A stretch of 64,000 nucleotides of DNA from Pleurodeles waltl. Its lineage: Eukaryota > Chordata > Amphibia > Caudata > Salamandridae. The position numbers were made by a program, and so were the translations under genes. The DNA is taken from positions 1,057,710,423 through 1,057,774,422 of the forward strand of contig NC_090443.1 of NCBI RefSeq assembly GCF_031143425.1, given 5' to 3'. Numbering within the stretch: position 1 is the stretch's first letter; every line of letters starts with the position of its first letter. The notes beneath the pieces were generated by a model. It was not told the DNA's origin. It saw only the letters and a list, made by a program, of their open reading frames with translations, and did no database searches. Shown here piece after piece: positions 46,399 through 60,566 of this stretch.

Positions 46399-46490
46399 TC
46401 CAGATGTGAAGGAGGGCAGGTGGGGGGTGAGACAGGGGCAGGGGAGGTGGGGGTGAGACAGGGGCGGGTGGGGGTGAAGAAGAAAGGACG
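46399..46490 (+). other. G-rich tract with quadruplex potential
   Basis: Repeated GGTGGGGGTGAGACAGGGGC-type words give many runs of three to six G within about 90 bases on the plus strand. Four or more runs with short loops satisfy the usual G-quadruplex pattern. Confidence 0.5.
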
Positions 46491-46544
46491 GATGTGTGGA
46501 GTGACAGGGAAAAGAAGCAACAAGGGACAGGGATGTGCCACACT

Positions 46545-46880
46545 GCATATTAATAACAAGAAAGACGCAGAAAGTCACAAACAGGGAAAGAAACAAGCAC
46601 AAAACAGGCAGAAAGGCTCAAACTGAGGGCACAAAACCAGCAGAAAGGCACAAACAGATGGCAAGAAATGCACAGAAAGGCACAGAGGGCAGCAGCGAGC
46701 TGAAAAATACAAACAGAAGGCAAGAAACAAACAAAAAACAGGCAGAGAAGCAGACACAGAAGAAAAGAAAGGTACAGAAAGGCACAAACGGGGCAAGAAA
46801 CGAGAAGAAAGGCAGAAAGTGCAACAAACGGCCAAAAGGCACAAACAGAGGGCAAAAAACAAGGAGGAAGGCAGAAACAG
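46545..46880. repeat. Divergent edge of the 65-bp satellite
   Basis: Degenerate ~30-base units built on AGAAAGGCACAAACAGAGGGC and CAAGAAA, clearly related to the regular satellite to the right but without fixed period. This is typical of an array edge. Confidence 0.75.
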
Positions 46881-49800
46881 CGCAAGCAATGAGCATAAAA
46901 CGAGCAGAAAGGCAGAAACAGAGGGCGAGAAAGGTGCAGAAACAGGGCAAGCAACGAGCATAAAAGGAGCAGAAAGGCAGAAACAGAGGGCGAGAAAGGA
47001 GCAGAAACAGGGCAAGCATCGAGCATAAAATGAACAGAAAGGCAGAAACAGAGGGCGAGAACGGAGCAGAAACAGGGCAAGCAACGAGCATAAAACGAAC
47101 AGAAAGGCAGAAACAGAGGGCGAGAAAGGAGCAGAAACAGGGCAAGCAACGAGCATAAAACGAGCAGAAAGGCAGAAACAGAGGGCGAGAAAGGAGCAAA
47201 AACAGGGCAAGCAACGAGCATAAAACGAGCAGAAAGGCTGAAACAGAGGGCGAGAAAGGAGCAGAAACAGGGCAAGCAACGAGCAGAAAACGAGCAGAAA
47301 CAGAGGGCGAGAAAGCAGCAGAAACAGGGCAAGCAACGAGCAGAAAACGAGCAGAAAACGAGCAGAAAGGCAGAAACAGAGGGCGAGAAAGGAGCAGAAA
47401 CAGGGCAAGCAACAAGTAGAAAACGAGCAGAAAGGCAGAAACAGAGGGCGAGAAAGGAGCAGAGACAGGGCAAGCAACGAGCAGAAAATGAGCAGAAACA
47501 GAGGGCGAGAAAGGAGCAGAAACAGGGCAAGCAACGAGCAGAAAACGAGCAGAAAACGAGCAGAAAGGCAGAAACAGAGGGCGAGAAAGGAGCAGAAACA
47601 GGGCAAGCAACGAGCAGAAAACGAGCAGAAAGGCAGAAACAGAGGGCGAGAAAGGAGCAGAAACAGGGCAAGCAACGAGCAGAAAATGAACAGAAAGGCA
47701 GAAACAGAGGGCGAGAAAGGAGCAGAAACAGGGCAAGCAACGAGCATAAAAGGATTAGAAAGGCAGACACAGAGGGCGAGAAAGGAGCAGTAACAGGGCA
47801 AGCAACGAGCAGAAAACGAACAGAAAGGCAGAAACAGAGGGCGAGAAAGGAGCAGAAACAGGGCAAGCAACGAGCATAAAATGAACAGAAAGGCAGAAAC
47901 AGAGGGCGAGAAAGGAGCAGAAACAGGGCAAGCAACGGGCAGAAAACGAGCAGAAAGGCAGAAACAGAGGGCGAGAAAGGAGCAGAAACAGGGCAAGCAA
48001 CGAGCATAAAAGGATTAGAAAGGCAGACACAGAGGGCGAGAAAGGAGCAGTAACAGGGCAAGCAACGAGCAGAAAACGAACAGAAAGGCAGAAACAGAGG
48101 GCGAGAAAGGAGCAGAAACAGGGCAAGCAACGAGCATAAAATGAACAGAAAGGCAGAAACAGAGGGCGAGAAAGGAGCAGAAACAGGGCAAGCAACGAGC
48201 AGAAAACGAGCAGAAAGGCAGAAACAGAGGGCGAGAAAGAAGCAGAAACAGGGCAAGCAACGAGTAGAAAACGAGCAGAAAGGCAGAAACAGAGGGCGAG
48301 AAAGGAGCAGAAACAGGACAAGCAACGAGCAGAAAACGAGCAGAAAGACAGAAACAGACGGCGAGAAAGGAGCAGAAACAGGGCAAGCAACGAGCATAAA
48401 ATGAACAGAAAGGCAGAAACAGAGGGCGAGAAAGGAGCAGAAACAGGGCAAGCAACGAGCATGAGAGGAGCAGAAAGGCAGAAACAGAGGGCGAGAAAGG
48501 AGCAGAAACAGGGCAAGCAACGAGCATATAATGAACAGAAAGGCAGAAACAGAGGGCGAGAAAGGAGCAGAAACAGGGCAAGCAACGAGCATAAAATGAA
48601 CAGAAAGGCAGAAACAGAGGGCGAGAAAGGAGCAGAAACAGGGCAAGCAACGAGCATAAAAGGAGCAGAAAGGCAGAAACAGAGGGCGAGAAAGGAGCAG
48701 AAACAGGGCAAGCAACGAGCATAAAACGAACAGAAAGGCAGAAACAGAGGGCGAGAAAGGAGCAGAAAGAGGGCAAGCAATGAGCATAAAACGAGCAGAA
48801 AGGCAGAAACAGAGGGCGAGAAAGGAGCAGAAACCTGGCAAGCAACGAGCAGAAAACCAGCAGAAAGGCAGAAACAGAGGGCGAGAAAGGAGCAGAAACA
48901 TGGCAAGCAACGAGCAGAAAACCAGCAGAAAGGCAGAAACAGAGGGCGAGAAATGAGCAGAAACAGGGCAAGCAACGAGCATAAAACGAGCAGAAAGGCA
49001 GAAACAGAGGGCGAGAAATGAGCAGAAACAGGGCAAGCAACGAGCATAAAACGAACAGAAAGGCAGAAACAGAAGGCGAGAAAGGAGCAGAAACAGAGCA
49101 AGCAACGAGCAGAAAACGAGCAGAAAGGCAGAAACAGAGGGCGAGAAAGGAGCAGAAACAGGGCAAGCAACGAGCAGAAAATGAACAGAAAGGCAGACAC
49201 AGAGGGCGAGAAAGGAGCAGAAACAGGGCAAGCAGCGAGCATAAAAGGAGCAGAAAGGCAGACACAGAGGGCGAGAAAGGAGCAGAAACAGGGCAAGCAA
49301 CGAGCATAAAACGAACAGAAAGGCAGAAACAGAGGGCGAGAAAGGTGCAGAAACAGGGCAAGCAACGAGCAGAAAATGAACAGAAAGGCAGAAACAGAGG
49401 GCGAGAAAGGAGCAGAAACAGGGCAAGCAACGAGCAGAAAACGAGCAGAAAGGCAGAAACAGAGGGCGAGAAAGCAGCAGTAACAGGGCAAGCAACGACC
49501 AGAAAATGAGCACAAAGGCAGAAACAGAGGGCGAGAAAGGAGCAGAAACAGGGCAAGCAACGAGCAGAAAACAAGCAGAAAGGCAGAAACAGAGGGCGAG
49601 AAAGGAGCAGAAACAGTGCAAGCAACGAGCAGAAAACCAGCAGAAAGGCAGAAACAGAGGGCGAGAAATGAGCAGAAACAGGGCAAGCAATGAGCAGAAA
49701 ACGAGCAGAAAGGCAGAAACAGGGGGCGAGAAAGGAGCAGAAACGGCAAGCAACGAGCAGAAAACGAGCAGAAAGGCAGAAACAGAGGGTGAGAAAGGAG

Positions 49801-51509
49801 CAGAAACAGGGCAAGCAACGAGCATAAAAGGAGCAGAAAGGCAGACACAGAGGGCGAGAAAGGTGCAGAAACAGGGCAAGCATCGAGCATAAAACGAGCA
49901 GAAAGGCAGAAACAAAGGGCGAGAAAGGAGCAGAAACAGGGCAAGCAACGAGCAGAAAACCAGCAGAAAGGCAGAAACAGAGGGCGAGAAATGAGCAGAA
50001 ACAGGGCAAGCAATGAGCAGAAAACGAGCAGAAAGGCAGAAACAGGGGGCGAGAAAGGAGCAGAAACAGGGCAAGCAATGAGAAGAAAACGAGCAGAAAG
50101 GCAGAAACAGAGGGCGAGAAAGGAGCAGAAACAGGGCAAGCAACGAGCATAAAACGAACAGAAAGGCAGAAACAGAGTGCGAGAAAGGTGCAGAAACAGG
50201 GCAAGCATCGAGCATAAAACGAACAGAAAGGCAGAAACAGAGGGCGAGAAAGGAGCAGAAACAGGGCAAGCAACGAGCAGAAAACCAGCAGAAAGGCAGA
50301 AACAGAGGGCGAGAAATGAGCAGAAACAGGGCAAGCAATGAGCAGAAAACGAGCAGAAAGGCAGAAACAGAGGGCGAGAAAGGAGCAGAAACAGGGCAAG
50401 CAACGAGCATAAAACGAACAGAAAGGCAGAAACAGAGTGCGAGAAAGGTGCAGAAACAGGGTAAACATCGAGCATAAAACGAACAGAAAGGCAGAAACAG
50501 AGGGCGAGAAAGGAGCAGAAACAGGGCAAGCAACGAGCAGAAAGGCAGAAGCAGAGGGCGAGAAAGGAGCAGAAACAGGGCAAGCAACGAGCAGAAAACG
50601 AGCAGAAAGGCAGAAACAGAGGGCGAGAAAGCAGCAGTAACAGGGCAAGCAACGACCAGAAAATGAGCAGAAAGGCAGAAACAGAGGGCGAGGAAGGAGC
50701 AGAAACAGGGCAAGAAACGAGCAGAAAATTCACAGAAAGGCAGAACCAGAGGGCGAGAAAGGAGCAGAAACAGGGCAAGCAACGAGCATAAAACGAACAG
50801 AAAGGCAGAAACAGAGGGCGAGAAAGGACCAGAAACAGGGCAAGCAACGAGCAGAAAACGAGCAGAAAGGCAGAAACAGAGGGCGAGAAAGCAGCAGTAA
50901 CAGGGCAAGCAACGACCAGAAAATGAGCAGAAAGGCAGAAACAGAGGGCGAGAAAGGAGCAGAAACAGGGCAAGCAACGAGCAGAAAATTAACAGAAAGG
51001 CAGAAACAGAGGGCGAGAAAGGAGCAGAAACAGGGCAAGCAACGAGCATAAAAGGAGCAGAAAGGCAGACACAGAGGGTGATAAAGGTGCAGAAACAGGG
51101 CAAGCATCGAGCATAAAACGAACAGAAAGGCAGAATTAGAGGGCGAGAAAGGTGCAGAAACAGGGCAAGCATCGAGCATAAAAGCAGAAACAGAGGGCGA
51201 GAAAGGAGCAGAAACAGGGCAAGCAACGAGCAGAAAACCAGCAGAAAGGCAGAAACAGAGGGCGAGAAAGGAGCAGAAACATGGCAAGCAACGAGCAGAA
51301 AACCAGCAGAAAGGCAGAAACAGAGGGCGAGAAATGAGCAGAAACAGGGCAAGCAACGAGCAGAAAACGAGCAGAAAGGCAGAAACAGAGGGCGAGAAAT
51401 GAGCAGAAACAGGGCAAGCAACGAGCAGAAAATGAGCAGAAAGGCAGAAACAGAGGGCGAGAAAGGAGCAGAAACAGGGAAAGCAATGAGCAGAAAACGA
51501 GCAGAAAGG

Positions 51510-51709
51510 NNNNNNNNNNNNNNNNNNNNNNNNNNNNNNNNNNNNNNNNNNNNNNNNNNNNNNNNNNNNNNNNNNNNNNNNNNNNNNNNNNNNNNNNNNN
51601 NNNNNNNNNNNNNNNNNNNNNNNNNNNNNNNNNNNNNNNNNNNNNNNNNNNNNNNNNNNNNNNNNNNNNNNNNNNNNNNNNNNNNNNNNNNNNNNNNNNN
51701 NNNNNNNNN
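51510..51709. other. Assembly gap (200 N)
   Basis: Exactly 200 unspecified bases inside the satellite, a conventional placeholder length, so the true array length here is unknown. Confidence 0.97.
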
Positions 51710-54700
51710 AACGGGGCAAGCAATGAGCAGAAAACGAGCAGAAAGGCAGAAACAGAGGGCGAGAAAGTAGCAGAAACAGGGCAAGCAACGAGCAGAAAAC
51801 GACAGAAAGCCAGAAACAGAGTGCGAGAAAGGTGCAGAAACAGGGCAAGCATCGAGCATAAAATGAACAGAAAGGCAGAAACAGAGGGCGAGAAAGGAGC
51901 AGAAACAGGGCAAGCAACGAGCAGAAAACCAGCAGAAAGGCAGAAACAGAGGGCGAGAAATGAGCAGAAACAGGGCAAGCAATGAGCAGAAAATGAGCAG
52001 AAAGGCAGAAACAGAGGGCGAGAAAGGAGCAGAAACAGGGCAAGCAACGAGCATAAAACGAACAGAAAGGCAGAAACAGAGTGCGAGAAAGGTGCAGAAA
52101 CAGGGTAAACATCGAGCATAAAATGAACAGAAAGGCAGAAACAGAGGGCGAGAAAGGAGCAGAAACAGGGCAAGCAACGAGCAGAAAGGCAGAAGCAGAG
52201 GGCGATAAAGGAGCAGAAACAGGGCAAGCAACGAGCAGAAAACGAGCAGAAAGGCAGAAACAGAGGGCGAGAAAGCAGCAGTAACAGGGCAAGCAACGAC
52301 CAGAAAAATGAGCAGAAAGGCAGAAACAGAGGGCGAGAAAGGAGCAGAAACAGGGCAAGCAACGAGCAGAAAATTAACATAAAGGCAGAAACAGAGGGCG
52401 AGAAAGGAGCAGAAACAGGGCAAGCAACGAGCAGAAAACAAGCAGAAAGGCAGAAACAGAGGGCGAGAAAGGAGCAGAAACAGTGCAAGCAACGAGCAGA
52501 AAACCAGCAGAAAGGCAGAAACAGAGGGCGAGAAATGAGCAGAAACAGGGCAAGCAATGAGCAGAAAACGAGCAGAAAGGCAGAAACAGGGGCGAGAAAG
52601 GAGCAGAAACGGCAAGCAACGAGCAGAAAACGAACAGAAAGACAGAAACAGAGGACGAGAAAGGAGCAGAAACAGGGCAAGCAACGAGCATAAATGAACA
52701 GAAAGGCAGAAACAGAGGGCGAGAAAGGAGCAGAAACAGGGCAAGCAACGAGTAGAAAACGAGCAGAAAGGCAGAAACAGAGGGCGAGAAAGCAGCAGTA
52801 ACAGGGCAAGCAACGACTAGAAAATGAGCAGAAAGGCAGAAACAGAGGGCGAGAAAGGAGCAGAAACAGGGCAAGCAACGAGCAGAAAACGAGCAGAAAG
52901 GCAGAAACAGAGGGCGAGAAAGGAGCAGAAACAGGGCAAGCAACGAGCAGAAAATGACAGAAAGGCAGAAACAGAGGGCGAGAAAGGAGCAGACACAGGG
53001 CAAGCAACGAGCATAAAAGGAGCAGAAAGGCAGACACAGAGGGCGAGAAAGGTGCAGAAACAGGGCAAGCATCGAGCATAAAACGAGCAGAAAGGCAGAA
53101 ACAGAGGGCGAGAAAGGAGCAGAAACAGGGCAAGCAACAAGTAGAAAACGAGCAGAAAGGCAGAAACAAAGGGGCGAGAAAGGAGCAGAAACAGGGCAAG
53201 CAACGAGCAGAAAACCAGCAGAAAGGCAGAAACAGAGGGCGAGAAATGAGCAGAAACAGGGCAAGCAATGAGCAGAAAACGAGCAGAAAGGCAGAAACAG
53301 GGGGCGAGAAAGGAGCAGAAACGGGGCAAGCAATGAGCAGAAAACGAGCAGAAAGGCAGAAACAGAGGGCGAGAAAGTAGCAGAAACAGGGCAAGCAACG
53401 AGCATAAAACGAACAGAAAGCCAGAAACAGAGTGCGAGAAAGGTGCAGAAACAGGGCAAGCATCGAGCATAAAACGAACAGAAAGGCAGAAACAGAGGGC
53501 GAGAAAGGAGCAGAAACAGGGCAAGCAACGAGCAGAAAACCAGCAGAAAGGCAGAAACAGAGGGCGAGAAATGAGCAGAAACAGGGCAAGCAATGAGCAG
53601 AAAACGAGCAGAAAGGCAGAAACAGAGGGCGAGAAAGGAGCAGAAACAGGGCAAGCAACGAGCATAAACGAACAGAAAGGCAGAAACAGAGTGCGAGAAA
53701 GGTGCAGAAACAGGGTAAACATCGAGCATAAAATGAACAGAAAGGCAGAAACAGAGGGCGAGAAAGGAGCAGAAACAGGGCAAGCAACGAGCAGAAAGGC
53801 AGAAGCAGAGGGCGAGAAAGGAGCAGAAACAGGGCAAGCAACGAGCAGAAAACGAGCAGAAAGGCAGAAACAGAGGGCGAGAAAGCAGCAGTAACAGGGC
53901 AAGCAACGACCAGAAAATGAGCAGAAAGGCAGAAACAGAGGGGCGAGGAAGGAGCAGAAACAGGGCAAGAAACAAGCAGAAAATTAACAGAAAGGCAGAA
54001 CCAGAGGGCGAGAAAGGAGCCGAAACAGGGCAAGCAACGAGCATAAAACGAACAGAAAGGCAGAAACAGAGGGCGAGAAAGGACCAGAAACAGGGCAAGC
54101 AACGAGCAGAAAACGAGCAGAAAGGCAGAAACAGAGGGCGAGAAAGCAGCAGTAACAGGGCAAGCAACGACCAGAAAATGAGCAGAAAGGCAGAAACAGA
54201 GGGCGAGAAAGGAGCAGAAACAGGGCAAGCAACGAGCAGAAAATTAACAGAAAGGCAGAAACAGAGGGCGAGAAAGGAGCAGAAACAGGGCAAGCAACGA
54301 GCATAAAAGGAGCAGAAAGGCAGACACAGAGGGTGATAAAGGTGCAGAAACAGGGCAAGCATCGAGCATAAAACGAACAGAAAGGCAGAAATAGAGGGCG
54401 AGAAAGGTGCAGAAACAGGGCAAGCATCGAGCATAAAAGCAGAAACAGAGGGCGAGAAAGGAGCAGAAACAGGGCAAGCATCGAGCATAAAACGAGCAGA
54501 AAGGCAGAAACAGAGGGCGAGAAAAGAGCAGAACAGGGCAAGCAACAAGTAGAAAACGAGCAGAAAGGCAGAAACAGAGGGCGAGAAAGGAGCAGAAACA
54601 TGGCAAGCAACGAGCAGAAAACCAGCAGAAAGGCAGAAACAGAGGGCGAGAAAGGAGCAGAAACATGGCAAGCAACGAGCAGAAAACCAGCAGAAAGGCA

Positions 54701-55972
54701 GAAGCAGAGGGCGAGAAATGAGCAGAAACAGGGCAAGCAACGAGCAGAAAACGAGCAGAAAGGCAGAAACAGAGGGCGAGAAATGAGCAGAAACAGGGCA
54801 AGCAACGAGCAGAAAACGAGCAGAAAGGCAGAAACAGAGGGCGAGAAGGAGCAGAAACAGGGAAAGCAATGAGCATAAAACGAGCAGAAAAGGCAGTAAG
54901 AGAGGGCGAGAAAGGAGCAGAAACGGCAAGCAACGAGCAGAAAATGAACAGAAAGGCAGAAACAGAGGGCGAGAAAGGAGCAGAAACAGGGCAAGCAACG
55001 AGCAGAAAATTAACAGAAAGGCAGAAACAGAGGGCGAGAAAGGAGCAGAAACAGGACAAGCAACGAGCAGAAAAGGAGCAGAAAGGCAGAAACAGAGGGC
55101 GATAAAGGAGCAGAAAGAGGGCAAGCAATGAGCATAAAACGAGCAGAAAGGCAGAAAGAGAGGGCGAGAAAGGAGCAGAAACAGGGCAAGCAACGAGCAG
55201 AAAATGAACAGAAAGGCAGAAACAGAGGGCGAGAAAGGAGCAGAAAGAGGGCAAGCAATGAGCATAAAACGAGCAGAAAGGCAGAAACAGATTGCGAGAA
55301 AGGAGCAGAAACATGGCAAGCAACGAGCAGAAAACCAGCAGAAAGGCAGAAACAGAGGGCGAGAAAGGAGCAGAAACATGGCAAGCAACGAGCAGAAAAC
55401 CAGCAGAAGGCAGAAACAGAGGGAGAGAAATGAGCAGAAACAGGGCAGGCAACGAGCAGAAAACGAGCAGAAAGGCAGAAACAGAGGGCGAGAAAGGAGC
55501 AGAAACAGGGCAAGCAATGAGCATAAAACGAGCAGAAAGGCAGAAAGAGAGGGCGAGAAAGGAGCAGAAACGGCAAGCAACGAGCAGAAAATGAACAGAA
55601 AGGCAGAAACAGAGGGCGAGAAAGGAGCAGAAACAGGGCAAGCAACGAGCATAAAAGGAGCAGAAAGGCAGAAACAGAGGGCGAGAAAGGAGCAGAAACA
55701 GGGCAAGCAATGAGCATAAAAGGAGCAGAAAGGCAGAAACAGAGGGCGAGAAAGGAGCAGAAACAGGGCAAGCATCGAGCATAAAACGAACAGAAAGGCA
55801 GAAACAGAGGGCGAGAAAGGAGCAGAAACAGGGCAAGCAACGAGCAGAAAACGAGCAGAAAGGCAGAAACAGAGGGCGAGAAAGGAGCAGAAACAGGGCA
55901 AGCAACGAGCAGAAAACGAACAGAAAGGCAGAAACAGAGGGCGAGAAAGGTGCAGAAACAGGGGCAAGCATC

Positions 55973-56125
55973 GAGCAAAAAAGAGGAACAGAAAGGCAGA
56001 GGTCACGAAACAAGCAGAAAGACACAGACACAATCCAAGAAACCAGCAGAAAGGCAGAAACGAATGGCACAAAACAACAGAGAACAGGCAGAGAGGCACT
56101 AAAACGAATGCAGCCATACGAAAAC
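55973..56125. repeat. Higher-order marker block, copy 1
   Basis: About 150 bases of satellite-related but distinct sequence (contains AAAAAAGAGGAACAG, AGGTCACGAAACAAGC and AATGCAGCCAT). Recurs at about 56626, 59913 and 60567. Confidence 0.85.
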
Positions 56126-56625
56126 CCGAGAAACAGAGGGCGAGAAAGGAGCAGAAACAGGGCAAGCAACGAGTAGAAAACGAGCAGAAAGGCAGAAACA
56201 GAGGGCGAGAAAGGAGCAGAAACAGGGCAAGCAACGAGCATAAAAGGAGCAGAAAGGCAGAAACAGAGGGCGAGAAAGGAGCAGAAACAGGGCAAGCAAC
56301 GAGCATAAAAGGAGCAGAAAGGCAGAAACAGAGGGCGAGAAAGGAGCAGAAAGAGGGCAAGCAACGAGCATAAAACGAGCAGAAAGGCAGAAAGAGAGGG
56401 CGAGAAAGGAGCAGAAAGAGGGCAAGCATCGAGCATAAAACGAACAGAAAGGCAGAAACAGAGGGCGAGAAAGGTGCAGAAACAGGGCAAGCAACGAGCA
56501 TGAGAGGAGCAGAAAGGCAGAAACAGAGGGCGAGAAAGGAGCAGAAAAAGGGCAAGCAACGAGCATAAAACGAGCAGAAAGGCAGAAACAGAGGGCAAAA
56601 AAGGTGCAGAAACAGGGCAAGCATC

Positions 56626-56782
56626 GAGCAAAAAAGAGGAACAGAAAGGCAGAGGTCACGAAACAAGCAGAAAGACACAGACACAATCCACGAAACCAGC
56701 AGAAAGGCAGAAACGAATGGCACAAAACAAACAGAGAACAGGCAGAGAGGCACAAAAAGGAATGCAGCCATATGAAAACCCG
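56626..56782. repeat. Higher-order marker block, copy 2
   Basis: Same block about 653 bases after copy 1; has CATATG where others have CATACG. Confidence 0.85.
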
Positions 56783-59700
56783 AGAAACAGAGGGCGAGAA
56801 AGGAGCAGAAACAGGGCAAGCAACGAGTAGAAAACGAGCAGAAAGGCAGAAACAGAGGGCGAGAAAGGAGCAGAAACAGGACAAGCAACGAGCAGAAAAC
56901 GAGCAGAAAGGCAGAAACAGAGGGCGAGAAAGGAGCAGAAACAGGGCAAGCAACGAGCATAAAACGAACAGAAAGGCAGAAACAGAGGGCGAGAAAGGAG
57001 CAGAAACAGGGCAAGCAACGACCATAAAAGGAGGAGAAAGGCAGAAACAGAGGGAGAGAAAGGAGCAGAAACAGGGCAAGCAACGAGCATAAAACGAACA
57101 GAAAGGCAGAAACAGAGTGCGAGAAAGGTGCAGAAACAGGGCAAGCATCGAGCATAAAACGAACAGAAAGGCAGAAACAGAGGGCAAGAAAGGAGCAGAA
57201 ACAGGGCAAGCAACGAGCAGAAAACGAGCAGAAAGGCAGAAACAGAGGGCGAGAAAGGTGCAGAAACAGGGCAAGCATAAAAGCAGAAACAGAGGGCGAG
57301 AAAGGAGCAGAAACAGGGCAAGCATCGAGCATAAAACGAGCAGAAAGGCAGAAACAGAGGGCGAGAAAGGAGCAGAAACAGGGCAAGCAACAAGTAGAAA
57401 ACGAGCAGAAAGGCAGAAACAGAGGGCGAGAAAGAAGCAGAAACATGGCAAGCAACGAGCAGAAAACCAGCAGAAAGGCAGAAACAGAGGGCGAGAAAGG
57501 AGCAGAAACATGGCAAGCAACGAGCAGAAAACCAGCAGAAAGGCAGAAACAGAGGGCGAGAAATGAGCAGAAACAGGGCAAGCAACGAGCAGAAAACTAG
57601 CAGAAAGGCAGAAACAGAGGGCGAGAAATGAGCAGAAACAGGGCAAGCAACGAGCAGAAAACGAGCAGAAAGGCAGAAACAGAGGGCGAGAAAGGAGCAG
57701 AAAGAGGGCAAGCAACGAGCATAAAACGAACAGAAAGGCAGAAACAGAGGGCGAGAAAGGACCAGAAACAGGGCAAGCAACGAGCAGAAAACGAGCAGAA
57801 AGGCAGAAACAGAGGGCGAGAAAGCAGCAGTAACAGGGCAAGCAATGACCAGAAAATGAGCAGAAAGGCAGAAACAGAGGGCGAGAAAGGAGCAGAAACA
57901 GGGCAAGCAACGAGCAGAAAACTAACAGAAAGGCAGAAACAGAGGGCGAGAAAGGAGCAGAAACAGGGCAAGCAACGAGCATAAAAGGAGCAGAAAAGCA
58001 GACACAGAGGGTGAGAAAGGTGCAGAAACAGGGCAAGCATCGAGCATAAAACGAACAGAAAGGCAGAAATAGAGGGCGAGAAAGGTGCAGAAACAGGGCA
58101 AGCATCGAGCATAAAAGCAGAAACAGAGGGCGAGAAAGGAGCAGAAACAGGGCAAGCATCGAGCATAAAACGAGCAGAAAGGCAGAAACAGAGGGCGAGA
58201 AAGGAGCAGAAACAGGGCAAGCAACAAGTAGAAAACGAGCAGAAAGGCAGAAACAGAGGGCGAGAAAGAAGCAGAAACATGGCAAGCAACGAGCAGAAAA
58301 CCAGCAGAAAGGCAGAAACAGAGGGCGAGAAAGGAGCAGAAACATGGCAAGCAACGAGCAGAAAACCAGCAGAAAGGCAGAAACAGAGGGCGAGAAATGA
58401 GCAGAAACAGGGCAAGCAACGAGCAGAAAACGAGCAGAAAGGCAGAAACAGAGGGCGAGAAATGAGCAGAAACAGGGCAAGCAACGAGCAGAAAACGAGC
58501 AGAAAGGCAGAAACAGAGGGCGAGAAAGGAGCAGAAAGAGGGCAAGCAATGAGCATAAAACGAGCAGAAAGGCAGAAAGAGAGGGCGAGAAAGGAGCAGA
58601 AACAGGGCAAGTAACGAGCAGAAAATGAACAGAAAGGCAGAAACAGAGGGCGAGAAAGGAGCAGAAACAGGGCAAGCAACGAGCAGAAAAGGAGCAGAAA
58701 GGCAGAAACAGAGGGCGAGAAAGGAGCAGAAAGAGGGCAAGCAATGAGCATAAAACGAGCAGAAAGGCAGAAAGAGAGGGCGAGAAAGGAGCAGAAACAG
58801 GGCAAGTAACGAGCAGAAAATGAACAGAAAGGCAGAAACAGAGGGCGAGAAAGGAGCAGAAACAGGGCAAGCAACGAGCAGAAAAGGAGCAGAAAGGCAG
58901 AAACAGAGGGCGAGAAAGGAGCAGAAAGAGGGCAAGCAATGAGCATAAAACGAGCAGAAAGGCAGAAACAGAGGGCGAGAAAGGAGCAGAAACATGGCAA
59001 GCAACGAGCAGAAAACCAGCAGAAAGGCAGAAACAGAGGGCGAGAAAGGAGCAGAAACATGGCAAGCAACGAGCAGAAAACCAGCAGAAAGGCAGAAACA
59101 GAGGGCGAGAAATGAGCAGAAACAGGGCAAGCAACGAGCAGAAAACGAGCAGAAAGGCAGAAACAGAGGGCGAGAAATGAGCAGAAACAGGGCAAGCAAC
59201 GTGCATAAAACGAGCAGAAAGGCAGAAACAGAGGGCGAGAAAGGAGCAGAAACAGGTCAAGCAATGAGCATAAAACGAGCAGAAAGGCAGAAAGAGAGGG
59301 CGAGAAAGGAGCAGAAACGGCAAGCAACGAGCAGAAAATGAACAGAAAGGCAGAAACAGAGGGCGAGAAAGGAGCAGAAACAGGGCAAGCAACGAGCATA
59401 AAAGGAGCAGAAAGGCAAAACAGAGGGCGAGAAAGGAGCAGAAACAGGGCAAGCAATGAGCATAAAAGGAGCAGAAAGGCAGAAACAGAGGGCGAGAAAG
59501 GAGCAGAAACAGGGCAAGCATCGAGCATAAAACGAACAGAAAGGCAGAAACAGAGGGCGAGAAAGGAGCAGAAACAGGGCAAGCAACGAGCAGAAAACGA
59601 GCAGAAAGGCAGAAACAGAGGGCGAGAAAGAAGCAGAAACAGGGCAAGCATCGAGCATAAAACGAACAGAAAGGCAGAAACAGAGGGCGAGAAAGGAGCA

Positions 59701-59912
59701 GAAACAGGGCAAGCAACGAGCATAAAACGAACAGAAAGGCAGAAACAGAGGGCGAGAAAGGAGCAGAAACAGGGCAAGCAACGAGCAGAAAACGAGCAGA
59801 AAGGCAGAAACAGAGGGCGAGAAAGGAGCAGAAACAGGGCAAGCAACGAGCAGAAAACGAACAGAAAGGCAGAAACAGAGGGCGAGAAAGGTGCAGAAAC
59901 AGGGCAAGCATC

Positions 59913-60067
59913 GAGCAAAAAAGAGGAACAGAAAGGCAGAGGTCACGAAACAAGCAGAAAGACACAGACACAATCCAAGAAACCAGCAGAAAGGCAGAAA
60001 CGAATGGCACAAAACAAACAGAGAACAGGCAGAGAGGCACAAAAAAAAATGCAGCCATACGAAAAAC
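59913..60067. repeat. Higher-order marker block, copy 3
   Basis: Same block 3,940 bases after copy 1. Confidence 0.85.
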
Positions 60068-60566
60068 CGAGAAACAGAGTGCGAGAAAGGAGCAGAAACA
60101 GGGCAAGCAACAAGTAGAAAACGAGCAGAAAGGCAGAAACAGAGGGCGAGAAAGGAGCAGAAACAGGGCAAGCAACGAGCATAAAAGGAGCAGAAAGGCA
60201 GAAACAGAGGGCGAGAAAGGAGCAGAAACAGGGCAAGCAACGAGCATAAAAGGAGCAGAAAGGCAGAAAGAGAGGGCGAGAAAGGAGCAGAAAGAGGGCA
60301 AGTAACGAGCATAAAACGAGCAGAAAGGCAGAAAGAGAGGGCGAGAAAGGAGCAGAAAGAGGGCAAGCATCGAGCATAAAACGAACAGAAAGGCAGAAAC
60401 AGAGGGCGAGAAAGGTGCAGAAACAGGGCAAGCAACGAGCATGAGAGGAGCAGAAAGGCAGAAACAGAGGGCGAGAAAGGAGCAGAAACAGGGCAAGCAA
60501 CGAGCATAAAACGAGCAGAAAGGCAGAAACAGAGGGCAAGAAAGGTGCAGAAACAGGGCAAGCATC

